The translations under genes were made by a program, and so were the position numbers. Positions 34,705 to 43,689 of a DNA stretch of 64,000 nt are shown in pieces (position 1 is the stretch's first letter; the number at the start of each line of letters is the position of its first letter). This DNA is from Bacillus sp. ZZV12-4809 (GTDB taxonomy: Bacteria > Bacillota > Bacilli > Bacillales > Cytobacillaceae): contig NZ_VCRN01000008.1 of NCBI RefSeq assembly GCF_009849585.1, positions 1 through 64,000 of the forward strand, read 5' to 3'. Under the pieces are notes generated by a model that worked only from the letters and a program-made list of their open reading frames with translations, ran no database searches and had not been told where the DNA came from.

Positions 34705-35435
34705 TATGAAGCGATTTTTCTGTCCGAAAGACTGCTGCAGATTATTGCTCTTACTTCCTGTGCGAGGAACCTTGCATCCATCTCTTTAACGAGCTTGGCA
34801 TTCACAGGCCTGCACACTCTGATTTCTATTTTAGCCGGCTTTATTACTCTGCCATTCTTTTCAAAGGCATCTGCTGTCCCTTTAATGGATATTGGCACAA
34901 TTGGAACACCTGCATCCTGTGCAAGCCTGAATCCGCCTAATTTAAAAGGCGCTACCTGTCCTCCCCTGCTTCTCGTTCCTTCCGGAAAAATCAGGAGTGT
35001 ATGCCCCTTTTTTAAAAGCATCGCAGCATTCTTTAAAGAATTGATGGCACTGGTGCGATTGCTGCGATCAATAAAGACACAGTTCATGACTTTCATCCAT
35101 GAAGAAATGATGGGTGCTTTCCTCACTTCAACTTTCGATATAAAACCAAAAGGTTTATTAATAGTTGCCAGAAGGGCTGGAATATCAAAATCCCCTTCAT
35201 GGTTGCAAACAATGACGACCGGCCCTTCCGGAATGAACTCCTGCCCTGTAATTTTCACTTGGGAGCCTGATATTTTCAATACTGTCCTAGACCACTTTTG
35301 TGGCACATTATGGATGATTCGGTCGCGTTCCTCAACAGGGTAAGTTGAATTCAGGTTTCTCATCCGTGATAGTGCAGGAAGGCTATAAAGTAAATATCCT
35401 CCCGTATAAAGAAAAAAGGTTATTAATCGAAGCAT
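34704..35435 (-). CDS. plsC: 1-acyl-sn-glycerol-3-phosphate acyltransferase
   Basis: Acylates lysophosphatidate to phosphatidate in membrane lipid synthesis. The 243-residue protein has an N-terminal hydrophobic region, the catalytic NHEGDFD (HX4D), FIDRSNR, the substrate block FPEGTRSRGG and VPIVPISIKG. It lies downstream of thyA-dfrA as in B. subtilis (ypkP), but a terminator separates it from dfrA. Confidence 0.94.
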   Translation of the reverse strand: MLRLITFFLYTGGYLLYSLPALSRMRNLNSTYPVEERDRIIHNVPQKWSRTVLKISGSQVKITGQEFIPEGPVVIVCNHEGDFDIPALLATINKPFGFISKVEVRKAPIISSWMKVMNCVFIDRSNRTSAINSLKNAAMLLKKGHTLLIFPEGTRSRGGQVAPFKLGGFRLAQDAGVPIVPISIKGTADAFEKNGRVIKPAKIEIRVCRPVNAKLVKEMDARFLAQEVRAIICSSLSDRKIAS

Positions 35436-35519
35436 ACATACCTCCGTGTGTTGGGATGGTTTACATTATATAATATAATAATCATTTCCCTCTTACTATA
35501 TGTCAGCAGTTTAATTGGT

Positions 35520-35552
35520 CAAAAAAGCAGCCCGCAAGTGCGGACTGCTTTA
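35520..35552 (-). terminator. Terminator of dfrA
   Basis: AAAGCAGTCCGCA / TGCGGGCTGCTTTTTT hairpin on the minus strand. Confidence 0.85.
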
Positions 35553-35556
35553 AAGG

Positions 35557-36042
35557 TTATTTTCTTTTATAGATAAGGAATTCAAAATCATACGGATTTT
35601 TCTCATCCCTTGTACCCTTCTCCCTTGAAAGGAGTTCCCATTCTGACATATCCAATTCAGGAAAGTAGGTATCCCCTTGAAACTGGTCATAAATCATAGT
35701 CAGATATAGACGATCAGCTGCAGGAAGAATGGCTTTAAAAATCTCTGCACCGCCAATGACAAAAATTTCATCTTCCTTCTCACCGCTGTACTTCAACAGT
35801 TCTTCAATTGTATTAACTACAGTGCATCCTTCGCAGGAGAAGGACGTATTCCGGGTTATAACAATATTTTCTCTTCCGGGCAGAGGTCTCCCGATTGAAT
35901 CCCAAGTTTTGCGTCCCATGGCGATCGGATGCCCCATTGTAGTTCTCTTGAAAAATTTTAAATCCTCCGGCAAATGCCAGGGAAGTTTATTGTCCCTGCC
36001 GATCACACGATTCTCATCCATTGCCCACATTAAAGAAATCAT
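35557..36042 (-). CDS. dfrA: Dihydrofolate reductase
   Basis: Reduces dihydrofolate to tetrahydrofolate with NADPH. The 161-residue protein has [20 protein letters not shown], the [15 protein letters not shown] substrate loop, [16 protein letters not shown] and the NADPH loop VIGGAEIF. Its ATG overlaps the end of thyA by 4 bp, coupling synthesis of the two thymidylate-cycle enzymes. Confidence 0.97.
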   Translation of the reverse strand: MISLMWAMDENRVIGRDNKLPWHLPEDLKFFKRTTMGHPIAMGRKTWDSIGRPLPGRENIVITRNTSFSCEGCTVVNTIEELLKYSGEKEDEIFVIGGAEIFKAILPAADRLYLTMIYDQFQGDTYFPELDMSEWELLSREKGTRDEKNPYDFEFLIYKRK

Positions 36043-36833
36043 ACACTCACAACTCCTTTAATATGAGGGTGCGGATCATAGTCTTCAAGCTGGAAATCAT
36101 CAAACTTAAAGCTGAAAATATCTTTCACCTCAGGATTAATCTTCATTTTTGGAAGCTTTCGGGGCTCACGGCTCAGCTGAAGGTTTACCTGTTCAAGATG
36201 ATTCTGGTAAATATGAACATCACCGAAAGTATGGACAAATTCACCAGGCTCCAGATCGCATACCTGCGCAACCATCATAGTCAATAAAGCATAGGAAGCA
36301 ATATTAAACGGCACGCCGAGAAAGACATCTGCAGATCTCTGATAGAGCTGGCAGGATAACTTTCCATCTGCAGCGTAAAACTGGAACATGCAGTGGCAAG
36401 GCGGTAAAGCCATCTTTTCAATTTCCCCGACATTCCACGCATTTACAATCAGACGGCGGGAATCAGGATTTGTCTTTATTTGTTCAATCAAGCTGGAAAT
36501 CTGATCAACTGTGTTTCCATCAGCACCAGTCCAGGATCTCCACTGATGTCCATAAACAGGCCCGAGATTCCCTTCTTCGTCTGCCCACTCATTCCATATC
36601 CGAACACCATTTTCCTGAAGGTATTTTACATTGGTATCTCCATTTAAAAACCATAAGAGCTCGTGGATAATAGATTTCAGATGCAATTTCTTAGTAGTAA
36701 CAAGCGGGAAGCCCTCCTGCAAGTTAAAGCGCATCTGATACCCGAACGTACTTATTGTACCTGTGCCTGTACGGTCCTCTTTTTTAGTGCCATTTTCCAG
36801 AACATGCCTGCAAAGATCCAAATATTGTTTCAT
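36039..36833 (-). CDS. thyA: Thymidylate synthase (ThyA type)
   Basis: Methylates dUMP with methylene-tetrahydrofolate. The 264-residue protein has the catalytic Cys in [11 protein letters not shown], the dUMP-binding [17 protein letters not shown] and GDVHIYQNH. The length is that of the short E. coli-like type (thyB in B. subtilis). First gene of the thyA-dfrA operon. In B. subtilis ypjP lies directly upstream; here about 11 kb of Ter genes and a protease intervene. Confidence 0.97.
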   Translation of the reverse strand: MKQYLDLCRHVLENGTKKEDRTGTGTISTFGYQMRFNLQEGFPLVTTKKLHLKSIIHELLWFLNGDTNVKYLQENGVRIWNEWADEEGNLGPVYGHQWRSWTGADGNTVDQISSLIEQIKTNPDSRRLIVNAWNVGEIEKMALPPCHCMFQFYAADGKLSCQLYQRSADVFLGVPFNIASYALLTMMVAQVCDLEPGEFVHTFGDVHIYQNHLEQVNLQLSREPRKLPKMKINPEVKDIFSFKFDDFQLEDYDPHPHIKGVVSV

Positions 36834-36900
36834 TTCAACCCAACCTTTTTTATATACTCATTGCTATTGTACACAATTTCCGTTCATTTCACAGGTAAAA

Positions 36901-37602
36901 TCAGTTTAAATCTTTTATAAAATCATAGGTTTTCGGAGCATTTTCTCTTAATAACTCCCTTGATTCCCCTTCTGCAAAGTACATGGCAAAAGCCTCAGCA
37001 AAATATTCTTCAGGGAAGGAAAGAAGATAATTCTGGCCCGGGAACAATTTTGCTTTTTCAGCTTTCCATACAGAAAGAAACTTCTGATTAAATCGAATGC
37101 CATTGTAAACATAACGATCCACAGAATGGGCAAGTTCATGAAGCTCCAGATTAACGGATCCATGACCTTTTCCTCTCTCACTGAAGCCTATTTTCACAAG
37201 GACTGTTTTTGACCCGCCAATCCCAGGGACATCATCCCAGGTGGTATTCCCCGTATAGCCGCGGGGGATTACCCCTTCGAGATGCTGGGCTGTAGGATTA
37301 TCCGTAAGTTTTCCGACGAATAATTTCACCCTGATATCTTCATCCTCAATTTTGGAGAGCAGGGATGCGGGCAGATGATCCACCCTGGAAATCATTTCTG
37401 CAGCCTCTTTCTCATCAAAAGGTTCAAGAGGCACAATGAAGATCTCACCAAGCTGGCGGGGAGATTTCAAACTGAGAAACTCTTTAAGCTGGGAGGAGTG
37501 AGGGTAATCCTTTAATTTCATGCCGCCCATGGCAGCCTGAGAATTCCCAAGCAGCGCAAGGGAAACGATCATTATTGTTAATGTAAGTGCCATTTTACGC
37601 AT
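36901..37602 (-). CDS. Secreted lethal-factor/Pro-Pro-endopeptidase-like metalloprotease
   Basis: Predicted exported zinc peptidase of 233 residues. A signal peptide (residues 1-23, ending SQA) is followed by a single catalytic domain of the anthrax lethal factor C-terminal type (ATLF, also seen in Pro-Pro endopeptidases). The zinc site is LELHELAHSVDR (HExxH), with the third Glu in PEEYFAEAFAMYF. The domain ends with KTYDFIKDL, as in the family. Relatives cut Pro-Pro bonds of surface adhesins; the target here is unknown. It stands alone between thyA and the Ter genes. Confidence 0.85.
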   Translation of the reverse strand: MRKMALTLTIMIVSLALLGNSQAAMGGMKLKDYPHSSQLKEFLSLKSPRQLGEIFIVPLEPFDEKEAAEMISRVDHLPASLLSKIEDEDIRVKLFVGKLTDNPTAQHLEGVIPRGYTGNTTWDDVPGIGGSKTVLVKIGFSERGKGHGSVNLELHELAHSVDRYVYNGIRFNQKFLSVWKAEKAKLFPGQNYLLSFPEEYFAEAFAMYFAEGESRELLRENAPKTYDFIKDLN

Positions 37603-37789
37603 GTTAAAAGCCCCTTCTGCTAATCTATGTTGTATAATTTGCGGGCAATAGAGCTATTTGAAGTTTATAAGCTGCGGAACTGCCTGAATGGAGAAAAAAT
37701 CTTTAACCGTTCTGATAATCTATTAAAATTATAACATATGAAGGGAGGTTTAGAAGGAAACAAATGATGGGAAAATTAAATGAAAATTC

Positions 37790-37823
37790 AAAAAGGACCC
37801 GAGTTGGTTCGGGTCCCTGCCAA
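37790..37823 (-). terminator. Terminator of the yceG-telA-terD unit
   Basis: AGGGACCCGAA / TTCGGGTCC type hairpin (GGACCCGA / TCGGGTCC) followed by TTTTT on the minus strand. Confidence 0.8.
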
Positions 37824-37835
37824 GCTTAATCTTTA

Positions 37836-38447
37836 TTAAGAATATGAACGTACAACGTCTGACAGGCCTGGTGAAGCTGTTCCAGTGCCTATTGCAGCGA
37901 ACTTCCAATCGCTTCCATGTCGATAAATCTCTCCAACTATTAAGCTGGTACTGCCGCTGTAGTTGTCTGTCAGATTGTAATGAATCAGTTCCTGATTGTT
38001 GCCGGAGTTTACCACTCTGATGAATGCATTTTGGATCATACCGAAATGCTGTTTTCTTTTAACGCTGTCATAAATGTTTACAACGAATACCATTTTGTGA
38101 ATGTGTGCAGGCACTCTGCTTAAATCAATCAGCACCTGCTCGTCGTCTCCATCTCCCGCACCTGTCAGATTATCCCCAGTATGCTGGACACTTCCATCAC
38201 TGCTTTTTAAGTTGCCGAAATAAATGACATCTTTATTGCTCTTAAGTTTCCCATTTTCACCAAGCATGATAACAGAAGCATCACAGTCGATATTTGCTCC
38301 GCCGCCCCCGCCGAATAAAGATCCAAGGAGACCGCCGCCCCCGCTTTTTTGTACTGGATCCCAGCCTAATCCTACCATAATTTTTGATAATCCCGGATTT
38401 CCTTTAGTTAAGTCGACACGCTGGCCTTTTTGAAGATTTATTGCCAT
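37836..38447 (-). CDS. TerD-family calcium-binding stress protein (second copy)
   Basis: Protein of 203 residues from the TerD/CABP1 fold, which binds calcium and supports tolerance to tellurite, phage and envelope stress. Motifs are [43 protein letters not shown] and VGEIYRHGSDWKFAAIG. Unlike the TerD at 47185, it has a Gly-rich insertion (SGGGGLLGSLFGGGGGAN) before the first Asp-rich strand, probably a flexible loop. Last gene of the yceG-telA-terD unit. Confidence 0.93.
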   Translation of the reverse strand: MAINLQKGQRVDLTKGNPGLSKIMVGLGWDPVQKSGGGGLLGSLFGGGGGANIDCDASVIMLGENGKLKSNKDVIYFGNLKSSDGSVQHTGDNLTGAGDGDDEQVLIDLSRVPAHIHKMVFVVNIYDSVKRKQHFGMIQNAFIRVVNSGNNQELIHYNLTDNYSGSTSLIVGEIYRHGSDWKFAAIGTGTASPGLSDVVRSYS

Positions 38448-38498
38448 ATCAATTCCACCTCATTATTATAAATATTTTATTTAAAAATGATCAGCTGC

Positions 38499-39611
38499 CT
38501 AACCCTGCTGCTTCATTTTTTTAAAATTGTCCTGCAGATGTTCCAGTCTCCTGGTTCCTTCTTCACGCAGACGCTTGTTTTCTTCTTCTATTGATTTTGT
38601 CTCCTGCATACCTTTCATGATGATATTCCAGGATTCCTCAATCGTTTCAATCTTAATGCTTGGACCGCCTGCCAATCTTGCAATGTCGGCACTTTGGTTT
38701 GAAATATTCTGTGCATTGCGCACCAGCATTTCATTTGTCCGTCTGTCCAGCTCGCTCATAGAATCAGCAACAAGCTTTTGCCTTTTGGCTGCAACTGCCT
38801 GAATCAGACCGTTTTTAAAGATTGGGATGGTGGTTACAAATGCAGAATTGATTTTGCCGATCAGCTTAGTATTACCTCTCTGAAGCAGCCGGATTTGCGG
38901 TGCTGTCTGAAGAGCAACCATTTTAGCCATTTCAAGATCATACACTCTTTGCTCCAGTAAATCGATGGCATTTCTTAATGTATCAAGCTGCATTGAAGCC
39001 ATTTGATCCCCCTGAGCTGCCCGCGCTTCCAGCTGGGGAAGCTGATTGGCTTTTAAATCATCGGCTTTCATTTGTCCTGCAACAGCATATTTTTCGAGTG
39101 TCAGATAGTACTGGTAGTTTTGCTCATACATTTGTTCAAGCATGGTTGTGGAATCGACCATTTCACTTTGGTATTTGGAGATTTCAACATACACTTTATC
39201 AATTTCCGAACCCATTGTCTGATATTTTCCGAAAAGCTTTTCAATCATTTTTTCTCCGCGCTTGAAAAGCTTGCCAAAAATGCCTTTTGGCCCCTGCTCA
39301 AAATCCTTCTTGTCAAATTTGTCCATAATTCTGCCGAGCTGCTTTAAAAGTTCACCTGAATCTTCAACCTTCGTAGTTCTCATGTTATTCAATATCTGGT
39401 CAGAGAAACGGGAAATCTGTACAGCAGGCTCTTTGCCGAATTCAAGTATTTGAATTTGGTCCTTCTCATCAATGGACCTGGCCAGGTTTTGCACCTCAGG
39501 CTCCTGCCTTAAAGCAAGCTTAATTTCTGATACCTTATTTTCAGATAATTTATCATCCTGCAGCTGGGCAGTTAAATTTATATCTGTTGATTTGGTCGGA
39601 TTCATTTTCAA
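38499..39611 (-). CDS. Toxic anion resistance protein TelA/KlaA
   Basis: Cytoplasmic, largely alpha-helical protein of 370 residues from the TelA family linked with tellurite and other stress resistance. Long coiled-coil helices cover residues 140-340. A typical start region (LARSIDEKDQIQILEFGKEP) and IYVEISKYQ-like segment (here VYVEISKYQSEM) are present. The start overlaps the yceG stop by 4 bp. Biochemical activity of the family is unsettled. Confidence 0.92.
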   Translation of the reverse strand: MKMNPTKSTDINLTAQLQDDKLSENKVSEIKLALRQEPEVQNLARSIDEKDQIQILEFGKEPAVQISRFSDQILNNMRTTKVEDSGELLKQLGRIMDKFDKKDFEQGPKGIFGKLFKRGEKMIEKLFGKYQTMGSEIDKVYVEISKYQSEMVDSTTMLEQMYEQNYQYYLTLEKYAVAGQMKADDLKANQLPQLEARAAQGDQMASMQLDTLRNAIDLLEQRVYDLEMAKMVALQTAPQIRLLQRGNTKLIGKINSAFVTTIPIFKNGLIQAVAAKRQKLVADSMSELDRRTNEMLVRNAQNISNQSADIARLAGGPSIKIETIEESWNIIMKGMQETKSIEEENKRLREEGTRRLEHLQDNFKKMKQQG

Positions 39612-41251
39612 TCACCCTTTAAATTTTTTAATAATCCTTGAAATAGAACCTTTTTTAGAAAGGATGGTTCCTTAAATTCCTGTTCAAAAACAACATCTTC
39701 GAGCCAATGAACATCATATAAATCTTCCTCAATAAAGTTTTCAATGTCATTATGGCCCGGCGGGTTATACAATACAATGTCTATGCCAAACTGATTAAGC
39801 AGCAATAGGAGTGCAGCATCTGTTCTTACCATCGTCCCGTTCAGCTCGTTGTTGTACAGAATGATCTTAGGGACTTCCTGAGAATAATCGAATTGCTGCA
39901 TCAATTTCAGGATACTTGGAGGGATTTGCAGGCTTTGGCTGAAGAGATAAATTTTCAATTCTTCTTCCGATTCTCCCGGCAGCGGCTTTAAGCGCGGACG
40001 TGCACACATATTCCTAATGGCCTTTGCAATCCCATTTTGAAGGCCGCCAGGAAGCTGCTGATACCTCCAATAATGCCCTGAAATGATTTTTTCAGGGTCA
40101 AGCTTCCCTTCTCTATCCAGTGCATTGCGGTAATGGAACCGAAAATCATTATTGACACTGTTTGTAAAGGGAAATCTTCTTATCAGCAGACTTTCTTCAT
40201 ATTGGCTGATCGTTTGAATGCGATCCCAGTATTCCTTGCGGTTCCTGCTTACTCCCTGAATCTTTGAAAAAATGGATGGTATCATGACCCTGCCATCTTT
40301 CACCTCGAAGTTTGGGCGGATCATGGCTTTCTCTTTTATTAAAATAAAAAGTTCATCATAAGTGGTTTTTAAGGTCACAGAGGAAGGAATATACTCCCTG
40401 AGCTGCCATGGTTTATAAAGGCCTGAACCCTCATGGTTAAGAATGGTCTCTATTTCCCTGGATGCTCTATAGGCAACTGTAGCACTCCTTCTCCTTTTTT
40501 CCTGCGGGAAGGGTTCCGGCTTTTTCTTTTCAGGATAATGATGTACAAAAGAATCCTGAACTTCCGGGCCCATCTCTGCAAAAAGGTCTTCACCTGAAGG
40601 GGAAAAATAAAGAATATCGCATCCCATTTGATATAAGTAATTCAAAAAATAATAATGGCTCTTTTTCCCATTACCGTACCACAGAACTTTCGGCATACCC
40701 AATTTCGGGTCAATATCTTTAAGTTCTGTGTCTAAATGATTAGCAGACCACTTAATCACATCTACAAGCACTCTTCTTATATCCTGGTTTTTTAAACCGC
40801 CTGCTTCCTTTTCAGAAAAAAGGTTCAGCATACTGATCATCGCTTCCCTTATTTTCCTGTGCATAGAAGGAGAGGAAGATTTAAGCAGCAGCTGTTCGCC
40901 ATCCAGAAAAGCAGCAAATCGGTTTATGGATAAATTCTGTTCCCGGTTAATATTCAGGACTTTTTGTATCGCCTGGAACTGCTGGTTATTAATGGTTTTA
41001 TCCAGATGTTCTTCACTGAGGAGGAGAAGCCCGGAATTCTCAGTGTGAATTAGATCAAAAAGACGATTATAATATTCATCTTCATCGGGAGGAACTCCAA
41101 GAAACCTGGCAACAATTTGGCCAACATGCAGCGTTTGCTGTTCCTCTCTGTAACTTTCACGTTCATAATTAAGCTTTTTTAACTGAGAGCTCCAGTTCTC
41201 ATATGTAACCTCTAAAATGTGAGTTTTAATTTGACTGTACGACAAGTTCAA
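39608..41251 (-). CDS. yceG: YceG-family Ter-associated protein
   Basis: Protein of 547 residues matching the Bacillus YceG family found only beside TelA/TerD genes. There is no signal peptide or membrane segment. Two repeated modules can be seen, each with a Tyr-rich strand followed by YNPPGHNDIENFIEEDL-like text (residues about 225 FSPSGEDLF and 505). Function unknown; prior comparative work places it in the Ter stress complex. First gene of its unit, with an ECF promoter 157 bp upstream. Confidence 0.9.
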   Translation of the reverse strand: MNLSYSQIKTHILEVTYENWSSQLKKLNYERESYREEQQTLHVGQIVARFLGVPPDEDEYYNRLFDLIHTENSGLLLLSEEHLDKTINNQQFQAIQKVLNINREQNLSINRFAAFLDGEQLLLKSSSPSMHRKIREAMISMLNLFSEKEAGGLKNQDIRRVLVDVIKWSANHLDTELKDIDPKLGMPKVLWYGNGKKSHYYFLNYLYQMGCDILYFSPSGEDLFAEMGPEVQDSFVHHYPEKKKPEPFPQEKRRRSATVAYRASREIETILNHEGSGLYKPWQLREYIPSSVTLKTTYDELFILIKEKAMIRPNFEVKDGRVMIPSIFSKIQGVSRNRKEYWDRIQTISQYEESLLIRRFPFTNSVNNDFRFHYRNALDREGKLDPEKIISGHYWRYQQLPGGLQNGIAKAIRNMCARPRLKPLPGESEEELKIYLFSQSLQIPPSILKLMQQFDYSQEVPKIILYNNELNGTMVRTDAALLLLLNQFGIDIVLYNPPGHNDIENFIEEDLYDVHWLEDVVFEQEFKEPSFLKKVLFQGLLKNLKGD

Positions 41252-41407
41252 TTATTATCCCTTCCCTCTATGAGCGAAAGATGCATTCTTATCATTTCAT
41301 TCAAAAATTGCGCTTCAGATCCCGGATAATGGCACGGGGCTATTATGTAAACTTATTACTATCATATCATAGGATTAGAACCTATTTCTAAAATGGTTTA
41401 CTTTCTT

Positions 41408-41433
41408 TACGAATTAACAGGAAGAAAGTTTCA
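41408..41433 (-). promoter_or_regulatory. ECF sigma (sigma-W type) promoter of yceG-telA-terD
   Basis: On the minus strand TGAAAC, a 16-nt spacer, then CGTA. This is a perfect match to the sigma-W-type consensus (TGAAAC-N16-CGTA). It predicts a leader of about 150 nt before yceG. The B. subtilis yce operon is known to belong to ECF regulons. Confidence 0.85.
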
Positions 41434-41540
41434 TTTCAGCATTATTTTTTTCATAACTGATCCGCCTCTAAAGGACTTTTTCACCTTTATCCCTGTCCCC
41501 GCATAAAGTGGAGTACTCTGTAAGAGGAAGGTGAAACAGT

Positions 41541-41789
41541 ATGAGGCTGCTTTTTCGAAGAGTAAGATATCGTGGGATTGAGCATGATCTCGATATAATC
41601 AGGGATACTTTATGTTCAAGTTCCTTTGTTTTTATAGACATCTTTTTCTTGTCAATAATTCTTGCCGTCTTCTCTTTTGCCCATAACCAGTCTATTTCCA
41701 TCAGCAGTTTAATCTTTTCAGGGAGCTATACCTTTTGCGTCTGTTTATTTATCGTTTTAAAAAAATGGCTGAGGGACCAGCCGGACTAA
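41541..41789 (+). CDS. Small two-helix membrane protein, 82 residues
   Basis: ATG is preceded by AGAGGAAGGTGAAACAGT. The product has a basic N-terminus (LLFRRVRYRG) and two hydrophobic segments (SFVFIDIFFLSIILAVFSF and SSLIFSGSYTFCVCLFIV), then a basic end. It lies on the plus strand between the two halves of the Ter island; its last 4 bases overlap the 3' end of the HAD gene. Family not recognised. Confidence 0.6.
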   Translation: MRLLFRRVRYRGIEHDLDIIRDTLCSSSFVFIDIFFLSIILAVFSFAHNQSISISSLIFSGSYTFCVCLFIVLKKWLRDQPD

Positions 41790-42583
41790 ACTCTTTCTTT
41801 GATACTTTTTAAAATATTATTTAAAATTTCTTCCCCTGCCGCGGTCCCTATATTTGCAGAAATCAAGTAAGGAGATGAGATGGGCTTCTCAGCAGCCAGT
41901 TCACCATGGGCTGGGACGTATGCATAGTCGCAATACTTTAAAAAGTCATGGTCAAGCATGGAGTCTCCTGCTCCATATACCATACTTACACCTTCCCGTT
42001 CCTGTATAAACTTCACAGCCTCTCCCTTACAGATGGGATTTGGCATAAAATACAGCTTTCTGCCCTGATGAGATATTCTCCATCCAAAGGATTCCGCCAG
42101 ATCAGCAATTGTTTTTTTGGCCGCATCTGTCAGTTTCTCTTCAAGAATATAATAAAAGAAAAGATTTTCCGCCATTTTTATTTTCCCATTCAGTTCCAGG
42201 CTTTTTGATTTGTCCATCATTTCCTCAAGCAAAGCACACTCTGCCTTCAGCCGCTTTCGAACTCTATCCGACCATTCTTTGAGAGCTTTTCCATGATAAT
42301 GGATATTTGCGCCATTGGATGTAACAGTGTACGGAATGTTAACGTCATCCTGAAAAATAAAAATACGCTTATATTGTTCATACGTTCTCGTTGTAACAGG
42401 CACAAAGAGCATTTGAGCAGATACCGCTTTCAGTAATTGCCGAGCTTCGTCTGTCATAAAGGCAATTTCCCTGCCATCTTTACGCTCTGCACTTATTAGA
42501 CCTTCTCCTGACTCCCTAAAATCAGCAAGTGCTTTATTTGAGTAAATGAGTGTCCTGTCTAAATCTGATGCAAACATCCTCAT
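41786..42583 (-). CDS. HAD-family hydrolase of the Ter metabolite module
   Basis: Predicted phosphatase of 265 residues. HAD motif I is FASDLDRTLIYS, motif II VPVTTRTYEQY, and motif IV VYGAGDSMLDHDFL; the cap is of the sucrose-phosphatase/Cof type. Its start overlaps the PELOTA-PRTase gene by 4 bp. It is the last gene of the module and could remove phosphate from the ribosylated product. The substrate is unknown. Confidence 0.88.
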   Translation of the reverse strand: MRMFASDLDRTLIYSNKALADFRESGEGLISAERKDGREIAFMTDEARQLLKAVSAQMLFVPVTTRTYEQYKRIFIFQDDVNIPYTVTSNGANIHYHGKALKEWSDRVRKRLKAECALLEEMMDKSKSLELNGKIKMAENLFFYYILEEKLTDAAKKTIADLAESFGWRISHQGRKLYFMPNPICKGEAVKFIQEREGVSMVYGAGDSMLDHDFLKYCDYAYVPAHGELAAEKPISSPYLISANIGTAAGEEILNNILKSIKERV

Positions 42584-43689
42584 GAGTTTTCTCCTGCCTT
42601 TTTAATTAATCCGCAGCAGGTATAACTCATATCCGGATAGTGAATAATCTCGACATTCCTCTCCCTGGCCAGCATGACAATATGGCCAACATATGGACTT
42701 TCCGGATCTCTCATCAGAATTTTCCACGGAAGCCTTCTCAGAAGAACTCTGGTAGTTTCACCAACTCCCGGTTTTACAAAGTTAATATTTTCAATATTAA
42801 ATTCTTCCTTTATTCTCTGAATCTCTTCCATCCCTTTAAAACTTGCTTCCCCTGGGTTTTCCATGATCCTTTTCGCAAGATCGAAAGCTTCCTGCTTAAT
42901 TGCCGGGAACTCTTCTGCTATAGCTGAGAGATATAGGTTTGAAACATCTGCTTCCTCCAGCTCACTGTAATATTTGGCTCCATGGAAATCTTCCGGTCCA
43001 ATTAGGGATTTATTTAATACTGTTCTGCTGACCAATCCTGAAACAGTTGAATTGAGGCAGGCACTTGGAATTAGAAAATCTTCCCTCGTTCCATATAAAG
43101 TGGTGCAATAACCAGGATCAGCGAGAACGGCCAGCGTATCATCGAGGGGAACACCATAAGCTTCATGGAATTTTCTGCAAGCCTTTGTTAATTCAATGGA
43201 AATAGCCCCTTTTCCTGTCCATCCATCCACAAACTGAATTTCGCAGCCGGGATGTGACTTTAAAATATGTTTTATCGCATTTTCGTCAATCCCCCGATCC
43301 CTGATAATAGAAATGCTGTAGTGCGGCAAATTTACACCATATACTTCAAAAAGATACCTCTTAATCAGGATTCCTACAGGTGTCCCTGCCCTTGCGAGGG
43401 AAACCAGCACAGTATTCCTGCCTTTTTGCTTCCAAATCTGCTCAGAGACCGCTCCTGCAGACAAAGCGGTTTTCCGTTTGTAACCATCAAGTGTTTGCCA
43501 AAACAGGGTAAGATATTGTTCAGGCGGCTGGTACTCAATAGGAAGTGTTTCACTGTAATGCTGGCCAGACTGAATGTTTTTTTCTCTTTGCTCAACCGAG
43601 CCTTCAAGTGAATATCCGCTTAAATCCTTCAGTAAAAATACAACATCATCTTTACTATATGAACCAAATTTATCAGCAATTCTATTCAT
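42580..43689 (-). CDS. PRTase_1 (StiP-type) phosphoribosyltransferase with PELOTA domain
   Basis: Protein of 369 residues. The N-terminal phosphoribosyltransferase-like domain contains TVLVSLARAGTPVG and the PRPP-type loop EIQFVDGWTGKGAISIEL. The C-terminal 80 residues (from KPGVGETTRVLLRR to SYTCCGLIKK) form the PELOTA RNA-binding-like domain. This family is also annotated as cysteine protease StiP, but the PRPP loop favours a transferase. Start ATG 43689 follows GGGGGTGGAAGAA and overlaps the TRSP gene by 8 bp; an earlier in-frame start is weaker. Confidence 0.88.
   Translation of the reverse strand: MNRIADKFGSYSKDDVVFLLKDLSGYSLEGSVEQREKNIQSGQHYSETLPIEYQPPEQYLTLFWQTLDGYKRKTALSAGAVSEQIWKQKGRNTVLVSLARAGTPVGILIKRYLFEVYGVNLPHYSISIIRDRGIDENAIKHILKSHPGCEIQFVDGWTGKGAISIELTKACRKFHEAYGVPLDDTLAVLADPGYCTTLYGTREDFLIPSACLNSTVSGLVSRTVLNKSLIGPEDFHGAKYYSELEEADVSNLYLSAIAEEFPAIKQEAFDLAKRIMENPGEASFKGMEEIQRIKEEFNIENINFVKPGVGETTRVLLRRLPWKILMRDPESPYVGHIVMLARERNVEIIHYPDMSYTCCGLIKKAGENS

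Noticed and set aside
42580-43689. Cysteine protease (StiP annotation)
   Set aside because: The VDGWTGKG loop and the C-terminal PELOTA domain fit a phosphoribosyltransferase-like protein better; no convincing protease triad is seen.
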